This document shows, in pieces, positions 8,984-17,463 of a stretch of 64,000 nucleotides of DNA. Within the stretch, counting starts at the first letter, position 1, and the number at the start of each line of letters is the position of its first letter. The DNA is from an uncultured Phascolarctobacterium sp. (GTDB lineage: Bacteria; Bacillota; Negativicutes; Acidaminococcales; Acidaminococcaceae). Where the stretch lies: positions 1 to 64,000 of the forward strand of contig UQLS01000003.1 of NCBI GenBank assembly GCA_900541915.1, written 5' to 3'. The position numbers were made by a program, and so were the translations under genes. A model generated the notes under the pieces. It did no database searches. It worked only from the letters and a program-made list of their open reading frames with translations, and was not told the origin of the DNA.

Positions 8984-10183
8984 ATGGAACAAACTTATCC
9001 CCGTATCCGAGTCAATACAGCCATTTACTGGCGAACAATCTTTGTTATCTTTCTTGGCAGTATGGCCGCTTTCGGCGCTGAATACTGCGTGCAGCCTTTA
9101 ATTCCGGTTATCGCTGCAGATTTTTCTTTATCTCCTGCCAGTGCCAGTCTTGCTGTATCAGCAGGGCTTTTTGGTATGGCGCTCTCCATGCTTTTTATCG
9201 CTGTTATCGGCCCTGCTCTTGACCGCAAAAAAATAACAACTGTTTCATTATTAGTTGCTGCTGTCTTCACTATCGTTATCGGCTTATGCAGTAACTTTTA
9301 TCTGATTTTGTTATTGCGCTTTTTCCAAGGCGTCATTCTGGCAGCCTTTCCCTCTTTGATGATTGCCTATATCAACGAAGAATTTGAATCCTCCAGTGTA
9401 GGCAGCGTCCTCGGCATCTACATCGGTGCTAATGCTATCGGCGGTCTGGCAGGCCGCCTTATCGTCAGCTCTATGGCAGACTTTTTCAGCTGGCGTACAG
9501 GTCTTATCATAATTGGCCTGCTCTACCTTGCTATTGCCCTATCTGTCGGTCTCTTTCTGCCTAAATCACATCACAAAAATACAGGCACCATCAGTTTTAA
9601 GCCTGGCAAAATTATCGCTAATATTTTTTCTGATACCAAGCTCCTGCTTATCTACCTGATTGGTTTCTGTGCCATGGGTTCTTTTGTATCAGTATATAAC
9701 TTTATCACCTACGTACTGCTGCACGAACCTTATAATCTCAGTCAGACCTTTATCGGCTGTCTGTTCTTTACGTATCTTATCGGTTCTTTCAGCTCTGCCT
9801 ACATGGGCAAAAAGACCTATCTTTGGGGAAACAGCCGCGTTATAGGCATCAGCGCACTTTTAATGCTGCTCGGTATTATTATTACTATTTTAATGCCGCT
9901 GCTCTGCAAAATCTTCGGTCTGGTTGTTTTCACCTTTGGCTTTTTTGGCTGTCATACAGGCGCCTGCGGCTGGGTAGGCAAACTTAATAAAGGTGATAAA
10001 GCAGTTTCTTCCTCGCTGTATATGTTTCTGTACTATACCGGTGCCAGCGCGCTGGGAACACTGGGCGGCTTCTTTTTAGAGCATTATGGCTGGAACGGTG
10101 TAGTGGCTATGGTTATCGCAGCCGAAGTCATTTGTTTTTTACTTTTGCATACAGTAAACGGCATGCTGAAAAAAGAAAAATAG
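8984..10183 (+). CDS. MFS transporter (YnfM-like)
   Basis: The 399-residue protein has about 12 membrane segments and the MFS loop motif GPALDRKK between segments 2 and 3. The opening (FGAEYCVQPLIPVIAADF) and the alternation of motifs resemble the YnfM/arabinose-efflux group of drug:H+ antiporters. It acts in the inner membrane, probably as an exporter. The ribosome binding site is weak (GGTG only), while the promoter is strong. It has its own transcription unit ending in a bidirectional terminator shared with the histidine kinase gene. Confidence 0.87.
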   Translation: MEQTYPRIRVNTAIYWRTIFVIFLGSMAAFGAEYCVQPLIPVIAADFSLSPASASLAVSAGLFGMALSMLFIAVIGPALDRKKITTVSLLVAAVFTIVIGLCSNFYLILLLRFFQGVILAAFPSLMIAYINEEFESSSVGSVLGIYIGANAIGGLAGRLIVSSMADFFSWRTGLIIIGLLYLAIALSVGLFLPKSHHKNTGTISFKPGKIIANIFSDTKLLLIYLIGFCAMGSFVSVYNFITYVLLHEPYNLSQTFIGCLFFTYLIGSFSSAYMGKKTYLWGNSRVIGISALLMLLGIIITILMPLLCKIFGLVVFTFGFFGCHTGACGWVGKLNKGDKAVSSSLYMFLYYTGASALGTLGGFFLEHYGWNGVVAMVIAAEVICFLLLHTVNGMLKKEK

Positions 10184-10194
10184 TACTTAAAACA

Positions 10195-10230
10195 AAAACC
10201 CTGCAGAAAATTCTGCAGGGTTTTCTTTTT
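10195..10230. terminator. Bidirectional terminator between MFS and histidine kinase genes
   Basis: A 13-bp stem (AAAACCCTGCAGA and its complement) with a 4-nt loop is A-rich before and T-rich after, and sits between convergent genes. Confidence 0.88.
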
Positions 10231-10238
10231 TACTAAAT

Positions 10239-11726
10239 TTACATACTGCGCATCAGCATAGTAATAGTCGTTCCTTTGCCTACTTTACTGGTTACCTTTA
10301 AAGTAATATCATGCTCGTCTGCAATCCATTTAGCAATGGATAAGCCTAAGCCCGTACCGCCTTTACTACGGCTACGATCACTGTCCACACGATAAAAACG
10401 TTCAAAGATACGCGGCAGTTTATCTTCCTCAATACCTATACCGGTATCTGCTATACAGATAACCGCCTGCTCTCCCTGTTGTCGACAGCTTAAAGTTATG
10501 CTTCCACCATCAGGCGTATACTTACTGCTGTTATCAATAAAGATACGCAGCAGCTGCCTGAATAGTACCGGATCAGCATTTACTTTGAGAGGCTCGCATT
10601 CACTGATACTTACAGTAAGCTGAGGTGCCAGCATTTCTGCTTCTTTGGCCGTTTCTTCCAAAATAGCATCCAGCTCTAATACTTCCTTATGCACAACCTG
10701 CCTGTTCTGGTCAGCGCGTGCCAAAAATAACAGCTTTTCAATTAACTGCTGCATATTGGCAGCTTCACTGCGGATGGCATTGATACTCTCCTCCAGCACT
10801 TCCGGATCATCCTTGCCCCAGCGCGCCAGCATATCTGAATAGCCACAGATTACTGTTGCCGGTGTACGCAGTTCATGGGACGCATCCGAAACAAAGCGAC
10901 GCTGTTTCTCAAATCCCTGCTGTAAACGTGCCAGCATGGAATTAAAGGTCATAATCAACGTCTGCAGCTCATCTCTTGTCTCAGGCACAGGTATTCTCTT
11001 GTTTAAATCACTGACCTCAAGCTTCTGCGCCGTTTCCACAATCTTACGAATAGGCTGCAGCATCCTGCGGCTCATAAAATAGCCTGCTGCCGCTGCTGCC
11101 AGCACCGCTCCTAGGCAAGCATAGAGAAATACTTCCCAGAAATCCTCTAAAAAATTTCTTTCCGCGGTAATCGTCCTGAAAAAGTACAGTTTAACATTTT
11201 TACCGTTCACCTGCGTATCCCGCTGCAGATAATAAGCCGTACTGTTTTTTACATCTACCGTGTGTAAATCTTTTTCCCAGAGTCCAAGCTGCTGAAAAAT
11301 ATTAGCTGTAGTCTGTTCAGCGATATCTTCTAAATCCTGTTTGCCGGCAGAATATTTATCCTCGTCTTCATCTATTTCTTTAAAAACCTTGCGCCCTGTT
11401 TCGTGAATCAGCGGATTAGTCGTACTTTCAAACAATATTCTGTTATTTTCATCAGTTATACACAGCACAACTCCCGGCTGCAGATGTTTAGAAACAAATT
11501 CCCGCTGGTTTGCAGGCGTAAATTCCTGCCAATGCCGCAGTACTCTTTCCGAGCTTGTCACCACATCTCTGCCCGCACCATGATACAGCAGATAATACAG
11601 ACTGCAGCTCATGGCAATACCGGCCAATAGCATGATCAAAAGCAGCAGCAGTCCATAGATAATGGAAAGACGCATAGATATGGGCACATTCATCTGTACA
11701 AAAAACCTATTCATCCTTGATAACAT
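10239..11726 (-). CDS. Membrane sensor histidine kinase (OmpR-type two-component system)
   Basis: This 495-residue kinase has an N-terminal membrane helix, an extracytoplasmic sensor region of about 130 residues, a second helix, a HAMP linker (RRMLQPIRKIVE), HisKA with SHELRTPA (His284 phosphoacceptor) and a HATPase domain with DTGIGIEE and GTGLGLSI boxes. I favour ATG 11726 because AAGGGG lies eight bases upstream; it overlaps the regulator stop, so the two genes are coupled. It phosphorylates the regulator encoded just before it. The signal is unknown. The divergent BOF-domain gene is the most likely target. Confidence 0.92.
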   Translation of the reverse strand: MLSRMNRFFVQMNVPISMRLSIIYGLLLLLIMLLAGIAMSCSLYYLLYHGAGRDVVTSSERVLRHWQEFTPANQREFVSKHLQPGVVLCITDENNRILFESTTNPLIHETGRKVFKEIDEDEDKYSAGKQDLEDIAEQTTANIFQQLGLWEKDLHTVDVKNSTAYYLQRDTQVNGKNVKLYFFRTITAERNFLEDFWEVFLYACLGAVLAAAAAGYFMSRRMLQPIRKIVETAQKLEVSDLNKRIPVPETRDELQTLIMTFNSMLARLQQGFEKQRRFVSDASHELRTPATVICGYSDMLARWGKDDPEVLEESINAIRSEAANMQQLIEKLLFLARADQNRQVVHKEVLELDAILEETAKEAEMLAPQLTVSISECEPLKVNADPVLFRQLLRIFIDNSSKYTPDGGSITLSCRQQGEQAVICIADTGIGIEEDKLPRIFERFYRVDSDRSRSKGGTGLGLSIAKWIADEHDITLKVTSKVGKGTTITMLMRSM

Positions 11727-12396
11727 AACCAACACCCCTTACGGTCTGCAGATGCTTATAGCCGAAAGGATTATCTATCTTCGTACGCAGGTACCTAATA
11801 TATACATCTACCACATTCGTATCTCCCAGGTAATCATAGCCCCAGACGCTTTGCAGAATCTGCTCTCTACTCATAACATGGTTTCTGTTGCTGACCAGAT
11901 AAAACAGCAGCTCATATTCCTTACGTGTCAGTTCAATACTTACATTATTTACCTGCACCTGATACAGTTCGGGATAAATTTTAATGGCACCGCAGACTAT
12001 TTCCTGCCGCACAGCCTTACCTGCATCGGCCTGGCGTTTACGCAGAGCAACACGGATACGCGCTAAAAGCTCCTGCATGGCGAAAGGCTTAGTTACATAG
12101 TCATCTGCACCAATATCCAGCCCCTGTACCTTATCTTCAATAGAATCCTTAGCTGTAAGCATAATAATCGGTACATTTATTCCCAATTCACGCACTCTGC
12201 GGCAAATAGTAATACCGTCCATACCCGGCAGCATAATATCGAGCAGCACTAAATCATAGTCCTCCTGTACTATTCTGTCCAAGGCCTGCAAGCCGTTTTC
12301 TTCTTTCGCAGCAGTAAAGCCTTCATGCCGCAGCTCCATTTCCAGAAATCTGGCAATTTTCTGTTCATCCTCTACAATTAATATCTTTTTATCCAT
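11707..12396 (-). CDS. OmpR/PhoB family response regulator
   Basis: The 229-residue protein has a receiver domain with Asp53 in LLDIMLPGMDG as the phosphoacceptor and MLTAKDS and TKPF boxes. A winged-helix DNA-binding domain follows, with ELTRKEYELLFYL and the final NPFGYKHLQTVRGVGYVI. Members bind direct repeats spaced by one helical turn. Four such repeats lie 70-105 bp upstream in the divergent promoter region, at 12466-12503. It is the first gene of the operon with the histidine kinase. Confidence 0.95.
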   Translation of the reverse strand: MDKKILIVEDEQKIARFLEMELRHEGFTAAKEENGLQALDRIVQEDYDLVLLDIMLPGMDGITICRRVRELGINVPIIMLTAKDSIEDKVQGLDIGADDYVTKPFAMQELLARIRVALRKRQADAGKAVRQEIVCGAIKIYPELYQVQVNNVSIELTRKEYELLFYLVSNRNHVMSREQILQSVWGYDYLGDTNVVDVYIRYLRTKIDNPFGYKHLQTVRGVGYVIKDE

Positions 12397-12465
12397 ATTC
12401 CACGCTTCCTCTCTGTTTATACTATATACGCCTTTAAGTTTTCTGAAAAGACCTCTGGAGCATTT

Positions 12466-12519
12466 TTAATTAAATTCTAATCTTCCTCTAATTCCTGTCT
12501 AATAAACCCCTGCTATACT
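12466..12519 (+). promoter_or_regulatory. Four phased direct repeats before an extended -10 promoter
   Basis: CTAAT occurs at 12477, 12488 and 12499, and TTAAT at 12466, giving four copies at exact 11-bp spacing. The last copy ends ten bases before TGCTATACT (12511-12519), which has no acceptable -35 box. This is the layout of a promoter activated by an OmpR/PhoB-type regulator, and such a regulator is encoded divergently next door. Confidence 0.75.
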
Positions 12520-12560
12520 GTAAGCAAAGATAAAGAATATCTTAAAAAGGAGTGAATGAA

Positions 12561-13253
12561 ATGGATGCTATGAACAACAAATTCTTCGATACTGTAAAAC
12601 AATATAAAAAAGTTATTATCGGCGCTGCCGCTGTTATCGCCCTTTTCGGAGCAGCCGAAGCTGCCGAGGAAGCAGCTCACAACTACTTCCACGTACACGG
12701 ACTCGTTACCTCTGTTAATGGGCAGGAAGTAACCGTAAGTACTCGCTGGTTAAACCGCAGCGTTGACTTCACCGGCTCTCCCTTTACCGCAGAAAACCTG
12801 CAGCCCGGACAACGTGTAACGATTGAAAAAAATCTACAGGGTATGGTTATCAATGTTAAACCGGAAGGCGGACCTAAACACCCACCCATGATGCGTGCTG
12901 AAAGACCTCTGCCGCCTCATCTTGCTGCTCCCCCGGCGCCTCCTGCACCGCCTATGGTAGCTCCTGCCGCACATCAGCGTCCGGATTTGCTGGCAAGATA
13001 TACTCCCAGCGATATTGCCACCCTTACCGCTAATCCTGCTGACGATTACCGTGTAGTCTTGGAAGGCACCATCATAAGCCGTTTAAGCGATGAAGATTAT
13101 CTGCTGCGAGATACTCAGGGCAATGAAATCGTTCTCGATGCCGATGACGACAGACCTGTACCGCTCAACGAACAGCTTCGTATCTATGGCAAAACTGATG
13201 TAAAAAAAGATGGTATGGAAATTGACGTTAAATTCATTGAACCGGTAATCTGA
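12561..13253 (+). CDS. Membrane-anchored BOF (YgiW/YdeI-type OB-fold) protein
   Basis: The 230-residue protein has an N-terminal membrane segment (residues 17-35, possibly a signal peptide ending near AEA). A small beta-rich region (FHVHGLVTSVNGQEVTVS) and a Pro/Ala-rich linker at about residues 110-140 follow. The C-terminal domain contains VLEGTIISRLSDEDYLLRD and a final EIDVKFIE, matching the bacterial OB-fold family of E. coli YgiW and Salmonella VisP, which are periplasmic stress-tolerance proteins. ATG 12561 has AAGGAG eight bases upstream. Control by the divergent two-component system is likely. The extra N-terminal region and linker are not part of ordinary YgiW. Confidence 0.78.
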   Translation: MDAMNNKFFDTVKQYKKVIIGAAAVIALFGAAEAAEEAAHNYFHVHGLVTSVNGQEVTVSTRWLNRSVDFTGSPFTAENLQPGQRVTIEKNLQGMVINVKPEGGPKHPPMMRAERPLPPHLAAPPAPPAPPMVAPAAHQRPDLLARYTPSDIATLTANPADDYRVVLEGTIISRLSDEDYLLRDTQGNEIVLDADDDRPVPLNEQLRIYGKTDVKKDGMEIDVKFIEPVI

Positions 13254-13270
13254 TAAATCAACATAAAACT

Positions 13271-13304
13271 AAAGCCCTCGGATAAAATTCCGAGGGCTTT
13301 TAAT
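13271..13304. terminator. Bidirectional terminator between BOF protein gene and fchA
   Basis: The 12-bp stem AAAGCCCTCGGA with its complement and a 6-nt loop lies between convergent genes, with A and T runs on its two sides. Confidence 0.88.
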
Positions 13305-13307
13305 ATT

Positions 13308-13952
13308 TTATTTATTGCTTACGCCAATAACTCTGTCTGTTGCCAGCAAAGTCTGACGTTCCAGCTGCAGAGCTTCTTCTTCAAGCTGCGCTGCTTTTTG
13401 CGTCAGCCTGTCATTATAATCAGCATCACCTGTTAATTTAAGATTGACCAGAATATTATATACAGAGCTGCGCAAAGCTGCTCTTGCCAGCAATGCACTT
13501 ACAGCACCGTCAGTAATAACATTAGGATTGCCTATCTGTACCAGTCGTGCTGTAAGCCGCATGATACGCAGGCTTTCTTCTGCAATTTCCAGAGGAATCT
13601 CTGCAGCTTGCTTAGCCGCCTGACAAATAGCAGCAGCACGCAATGTTTTCTCTTCTTCACTATCTTTGGGCATACGGTAACAGCTCATAAAAGCAGAAAA
13701 TACCTCTGCATCCGCTTCTGCCAGTTCCAGCATCCTGCTTCTGCTGTTTTCTGCCTGCTGCAAAAGTTCCTTAACTTCCTCTTCATGGTCTATAAACTTT
13801 TTCTTACCTACAGTAAGGTTAGCCAGCATGGAAGTAAGGGCTGATGCTATGGATGCTGCTATCGCCGCTGCACCGCCGCCTCCGGGTGCAGGCGCATCTG
13901 ATGCCAATAAAGCCAGAAATTCTTTCGTATGTAAATCTGTTAATTTAGTCAT
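13308..13952 (-). CDS. fchA: Formiminotetrahydrofolate cyclodeaminase family protein
   Basis: The 214-residue, mostly helical protein has the family N-terminus ending in APAPGGGGAAAIAAS, the helix with MPKDSEEEK, and late NPNVITDGAVSALLARAA. It belongs to the cyclodeaminase/cyclohydrolase family, which turns 5-formimino-tetrahydrofolate into methenyl-tetrahydrofolate and ammonia in histidine or purine degradation. It has CCGGAGG before the ATG and appears to be a single-gene unit between two terminators. No formiminotransferase gene is in the window. Confidence 0.88.
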   Translation of the reverse strand: MTKLTDLHTKEFLALLASDAPAPGGGGAAAIAASIASALTSMLANLTVGKKKFIDHEEEVKELLQQAENSRSRMLELAEADAEVFSAFMSCYRMPKDSEEEKTLRAAAICQAAKQAAEIPLEIAEESLRIMRLTARLVQIGNPNVITDGAVSALLARAALRSSVYNILVNLKLTGDADYNDRLTQKAAQLEEEALQLERQTLLATDRVIGVSNK

Positions 13953-14010
13953 TATGCCTCCGGAAATTACTTTTTATTTTAAATTCTTCTAATAACTACA
14001 ATGATACTAA

Positions 14011-14038
14011 GAAAGGAAGCGGAATTCCGCTTCCTTTC
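14011..14038. terminator. 28-bp perfect palindrome ending the outer-membrane operon
   Basis: GAAAGGAAGCGGAA is followed directly by its complement, giving a stem of 12 bp with an AATT loop. It touches the stop codon of the RuvC-like gene and is followed on the minus strand by TTTCTTAG. It ends the 30 kb minus-strand island. Confidence 0.75.
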
Positions 14039-14436
14039 TATCTGTTTAAAAATCTTTTTAACAGCACTGCTGCCGCATAGGCATCCAGCGGCTCTACCGG
14101 TACCAAAAGCCCCAGTGGAACAATCTTGCGCCAACCCTGCGGCGGATTCACCTGCCAGTATAATTTTCTGGCATCTTCTGTACTATGTGCTTCTTCAATC
14201 ACCTGCAGCGGTAAATCAGGCAGTACTTTTCGTACTACATCACTTACTCTGCCGCTGTTAGTTCCGTTGCCAATAACAGCCTCAAGCGGCTGCCAGCGCT
14301 CTCTGCAGGCAAGTAAATTCTCTGCCAGTTCAGCAGTCTGTACAACCTGTAAAAATGCGATCTCGCCGGAATTATCCATTACAGCAATTCCTGTCTTGCT
14401 GCTGCCAGGGTCAATCCCTAAATAATATTCACTCAT
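14038..14436 (-). CDS. RuvC/YqgF-like RNase H-fold protein
   Basis: This 132-residue protein begins with YYLGIDPGSSKTGIAV (Asp9), followed by VIGNGTNS, an IEEAHSTEDAR helix and LDAYAAAVLL at the end. The spacing of acidic residues fits the RuvC/YqgF RNase H-like nuclease fold. It is shorter than RuvC and resembles YqgF-type or small resolvase-like proteins of Firmicutes. Its substrate is unknown. It overlaps the DUF3084 gene by 8 bp and is the last gene of the lipopolysaccharide transport operon. No functional link is obvious. Confidence 0.7.
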   Translation of the reverse strand: MSEYYLGIDPGSSKTGIAVMDNSGEIAFLQVVQTAELAENLLACRERWQPLEAVIGNGTNSGRVSDVVRKVLPDLPLQVIEEAHSTEDARKLYWQVNPPQGWRKIVPLGLLVPVEPLDAYAAAVLLKRFLNR

Positions 14437-15583
14437 CTTCAGGCTGCACTTCCAATCTTACCAGCACTGGTCCTGCTGTCGTAATATCACCGCGTGCGTA
14501 GGCTTTCAGCATTACTTTCCCGCCGAATCTGCGCATCTCATTGTTTACTTCAATAATCATAGCTGCATCCATATTGCCTACTTTACCTGTTAACGGATCA
14601 GGCAATACACCCGCCTGTACAGCAGTATGATTTACCCTGTTCAGGAAGTTCAGGATAATATTATTGTAGTTAACATTGGGAACATTAAGATCAACACTTT
14701 CTTCATAAATCAAAGCACCGTCTGAATAGATAAACTGATTCTCAGTCATCTCTATATCACAGATTACCAGTTCACCTACAATAATATTAGCTACAGTACG
14801 AATACGGAACAGCATATTTCCATGGCTTTTATCCAGTGCCTGCAGCGCATTATCTACAACCTTTTTGGAAACCCAAATGGCCTGGATATTTTTATCCTCA
14901 TTTTGAATTCCTAAACGCTGTAAAGCCATTTCGTTAGCATTCTGCAGCAGCCAGTTAATCTGAGCCATATTTTCTTCATGACTCAGACCGCCGTGCATAA
15001 CACCGGCATAAACAACTTCTCCGGCACGATAGAATACCTGTCCCTCACGGATATTGATAATACCTTCACGCAAAGCTTGCGTAGTTTTTTCCAGTTCATC
15101 AATCTCATTATTCAGCTGCTTTTTAGCTTCTGAAAGAGAGGCAACTTCATCCTGCGCCAATGCATATTTACTGTTTACGTCTGCCAACTTAGCCTCAATA
15201 GCATCATTTTCTTCTGTACTCTGTTTTATTTTCTCATCAAGCTCACTGATAGTCAGATTTTTACTCTTAACATCAGCTTCTGCTTTAGCTAAAGCTTCAG
15301 TTGCCATAATCTTTTCCAGATTCAATGACTTTAGCTCTCTCTGTATTTTATCCATACCAAATAAAGCTGTTCGCGCACTGTTAGAAGCTATAGCCATAAC
15401 ACAGATAGTAACAACAGAAATAACAACACCGCTGAAAACAGTCAGCAAAATGGAAGTATGCTTAGGCCGCAGACCGAACACCGACATTTTTTTCTTACCA
15501 ATCTTGCTGCCCATCTTGTCGGCAATATAAGCAATAAAACCGCCAACAATGGCCATAATGACAATAAGTCTTATACCGACCAA
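14429..15583 (-). CDS. DUF3084 membrane coiled-coil protein
   Basis: The 384-residue protein has two N-terminal membrane segments (about residues 3-20 and 44-66) with MSVFGLRPKHT between them. A long coiled coil (about 80-170) and a C-terminal globular domain of about 200 residues follow. This layout matches DUF3084 proteins of Negativicutes and cyanobacteria, which both have double membranes. It starts at TTG 15583 with GGGGGTG upstream. It follows lptF/G directly, so a structural or regulatory role in lipopolysaccharide export is a reasonable guess, but no function is known to me. Confidence 0.8.
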   Translation of the reverse strand: MVGIRLIVIMAIVGGFIAYIADKMGSKIGKKKMSVFGLRPKHTSILLTVFSGVVISVVTICVMAIASNSARTALFGMDKIQRELKSLNLEKIMATEALAKAEADVKSKNLTISELDEKIKQSTEENDAIEAKLADVNSKYALAQDEVASLSEAKKQLNNEIDELEKTTQALREGIINIREGQVFYRAGEVVYAGVMHGGLSHEENMAQINWLLQNANEMALQRLGIQNEDKNIQAIWVSKKVVDNALQALDKSHGNMLFRIRTVANIIVGELVICDIEMTENQFIYSDGALIYEESVDLNVPNVNYNNIILNFLNRVNHTAVQAGVLPDPLTGKVGNMDAAMIIEVNNEMRRFGGKVMLKAYARGDITTAGPVLVRLEVQPEDE

Positions 15584-15614
15584 GCATTCACCCCCTTTAC
15601 TTTAAACGCCACTA

Positions 15615-16706
15615 TTAGACATTTTTCTTCTTCATCAGATAAACACCAATAATCAGACATAAAATATTAGGCAGCATGCAGGCTAAAAGCGGAGGCATTA
15701 CGCCGCCTTTGCCTAAACCAGTCGTAAAGGTCATTACTGCATAATAAATAAAGATAACAATAATACTGATACCTAAACCAATAGAAGAGCTGGTTCTTTG
15801 TTTTTGAGTACCAAGCGCTGCACCAATCATAGCAAAGAAAAAGCTTGCCAGCGGAATAGAAATACGCATAAAGATTTCACACCACTGTTTAGCAGTAGGC
15901 TGCTGCTGCTTTTCCAAAATACTGATATATTCGCGCAGCTCTCTAATGGTCATTTCTTCAGGGTCTTTCTGTTCCCAGGAAATCTGTCTGGGAGAAACAT
16001 CAAGCGGAATTATCTGTTCATCAAAGTGTACGGAACTTTGTACGCCTTCTTCATCATTCAAAGAAAAGACTGTACCATTGACAATTCTCCAAGTTCCCTG
16101 TTCCCAATAGCCTTCTTTGGCCGTCTGAATACGGGCGATATTACCTTTTTGGAATTCCTCAATAGTAATACCGCTCATCTTGCCTTCTTTTTCGTCAAAT
16201 TTATTAGCATAAGTAATACGCTGTGTATCACCGCTAAAAGTTTTGATAACAATATGCTCCTGAGTAGTCGGCTTGGTTTTATGTTTAATCTCATAGTTTA
16301 AAATATAACCATACTGCACCTTTGCTGCAGGAACAACCTTTTCTGCCCACACTACAGAAAACATACTTACAATAAATCCTACTACCAATACCGGCGCTAC
16401 AATACGATAATAACTGATGCCGCCGGCTTTCATAGCTACAATCTCACTGCTGCCGGACATACGTCCGAAAGCCATAAGCGCTGCAAGCAGCATGGACATA
16501 GGGAAAGTATAGTTAACAATTTCCGGCAGGCTATAGAGGAAAAGTCTGGCAATAGTTTCCAGTGAAGCACCGTACTGCGTAATATATTGAGTAATCTTAA
16601 ACAGCATGGTACTGGCAATAAAGATACTGGAGAAAGCAGCAATGCCGAAAATAAACGGATATAAAAGCTCCGTCAGTACATAACGGTCTAATAATCGTAA
16701 ACGCAC
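15615..16706 (-). CDS. LPS export ABC transporter permease, LptF/LptG family
   Basis: This 363-residue protein has three N-terminal and three C-terminal membrane helices flanking a periplasmic beta-jellyroll domain (about residues 135-265), the YjgP/YjgQ fold. It forms the channel that LptB drives to lift lipopolysaccharide out of the inner membrane. E. coli needs two paralogues, LptF and LptG; only one is present here, so a homodimer or a second copy elsewhere is implied. It starts at GTG 16706 with GGAGG upstream and lies just after lptB. Confidence 0.92.
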   Translation of the reverse strand: MRLRLLDRYVLTELLYPFIFGIAAFSSIFIASTMLFKITQYITQYGASLETIARLFLYSLPEIVNYTFPMSMLLAALMAFGRMSGSSEIVAMKAGGISYYRIVAPVLVVGFIVSMFSVVWAEKVVPAAKVQYGYILNYEIKHKTKPTTQEHIVIKTFSGDTQRITYANKFDEKEGKMSGITIEEFQKGNIARIQTAKEGYWEQGTWRIVNGTVFSLNDEEGVQSSVHFDEQIIPLDVSPRQISWEQKDPEEMTIRELREYISILEKQQQPTAKQWCEIFMRISIPLASFFFAMIGAALGTQKQRTSSSIGLGISIIVIFIYYAVMTFTTGLGKGGVMPPLLACMLPNILCLIIGVYLMKKKNV

Positions 16707-16717
16707 TTTTCTTCCTC

Positions 16718-17452
16718 CTACATTGAAAAATTATCGCCAAGATAATATTTACGTGCTACAGGGTCATTAGCGATAGTCTCACTGTCACCGTGCAGTAATA
16801 TCTTGCCATTAGCCAGAATATATGCTTTATCAACGATACTAAGCGTTTCACGTACATTGTGGTCAGTAATCAGAATGCCGATTCCACGCTTAGCTAAATG
16901 CGCAATCATACCTTGAATATCCGCTACAGCAATAGGGTCAATACCAGCAAAAGGTTCATCCAATAAAATAAAAGTCGGGTCAGTAGCCAAAGCACGGGCA
17001 ATCTCTACGCGACGTCTTTCACCACCGGACAAGGCATTGCCTTTGCTTTTACGAATATGCCCTATATGAAACTCTTCAATCAAGTCATTCATTTTCTGCA
17101 CACGCTCGGCACTGCTAAGTGAAGTAGTTTCCAAGATGGCCATGATGTTTTCTTCTACAGTCATCTTGCTGAAAATAGAAGCTTCCTGCGGCAGATAGCC
17201 GATACCCGCTCTGGCACGTTCATACATAGGCATACTGGATATATCCTGTCCATCTATCATTACTGTACCGGAATCAGGCTTTTCTATACCAACAATCATA
17301 TAGAAAGTAGTCGTCTTACCAGCGCCGTTAGGCCCCAACAATCCAACTATACTTCCCTGTTCGACAGTAATGCTGACGCCGTCAACAACATTTCTGCCGG
17401 AATAATTTTTAACTAAATTATCTGTCTTAATAATCAACGGCTTGTCCTCCAT
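16718..17452 (-). CDS. lptB: LPS export ABC transporter ATP-binding protein LptB
   Basis: The 244-residue ATPase has Walker [10 protein letters not shown] (about 40-48), [14 protein letters not shown] after the Q-loop, signature LSGGERRR and Walker [13 protein letters not shown], all typical of LptB. It powers lipopolysaccharide extraction with the LptF/G permease. The ATG at 17452 has a poor ribosome binding site. A TTG at 17437, codon 6, has GGAGG eight bases upstream and may be the true start. It lies between lptA and lptF/G. Confidence 0.95.
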   Translation of the reverse strand: MEDKPLIIKTDNLVKNYSGRNVVDGVSITVEQGSIVGLLGPNGAGKTTTFYMIVGIEKPDSGTVMIDGQDISSMPMYERARAGIGYLPQEASIFSKMTVEENIMAILETTSLSSAERVQKMNDLIEEFHIGHIRKSKGNALSGGERRRVEIARALATDPTFILLDEPFAGIDPIAVADIQGMIAHLAKRGIGILITDHNVRETLSIVDKAYILANGKILLHGDSETIANDPVARKYYLGDNFSM

Positions 17453-17463
17453 CTTTCAAAGGC

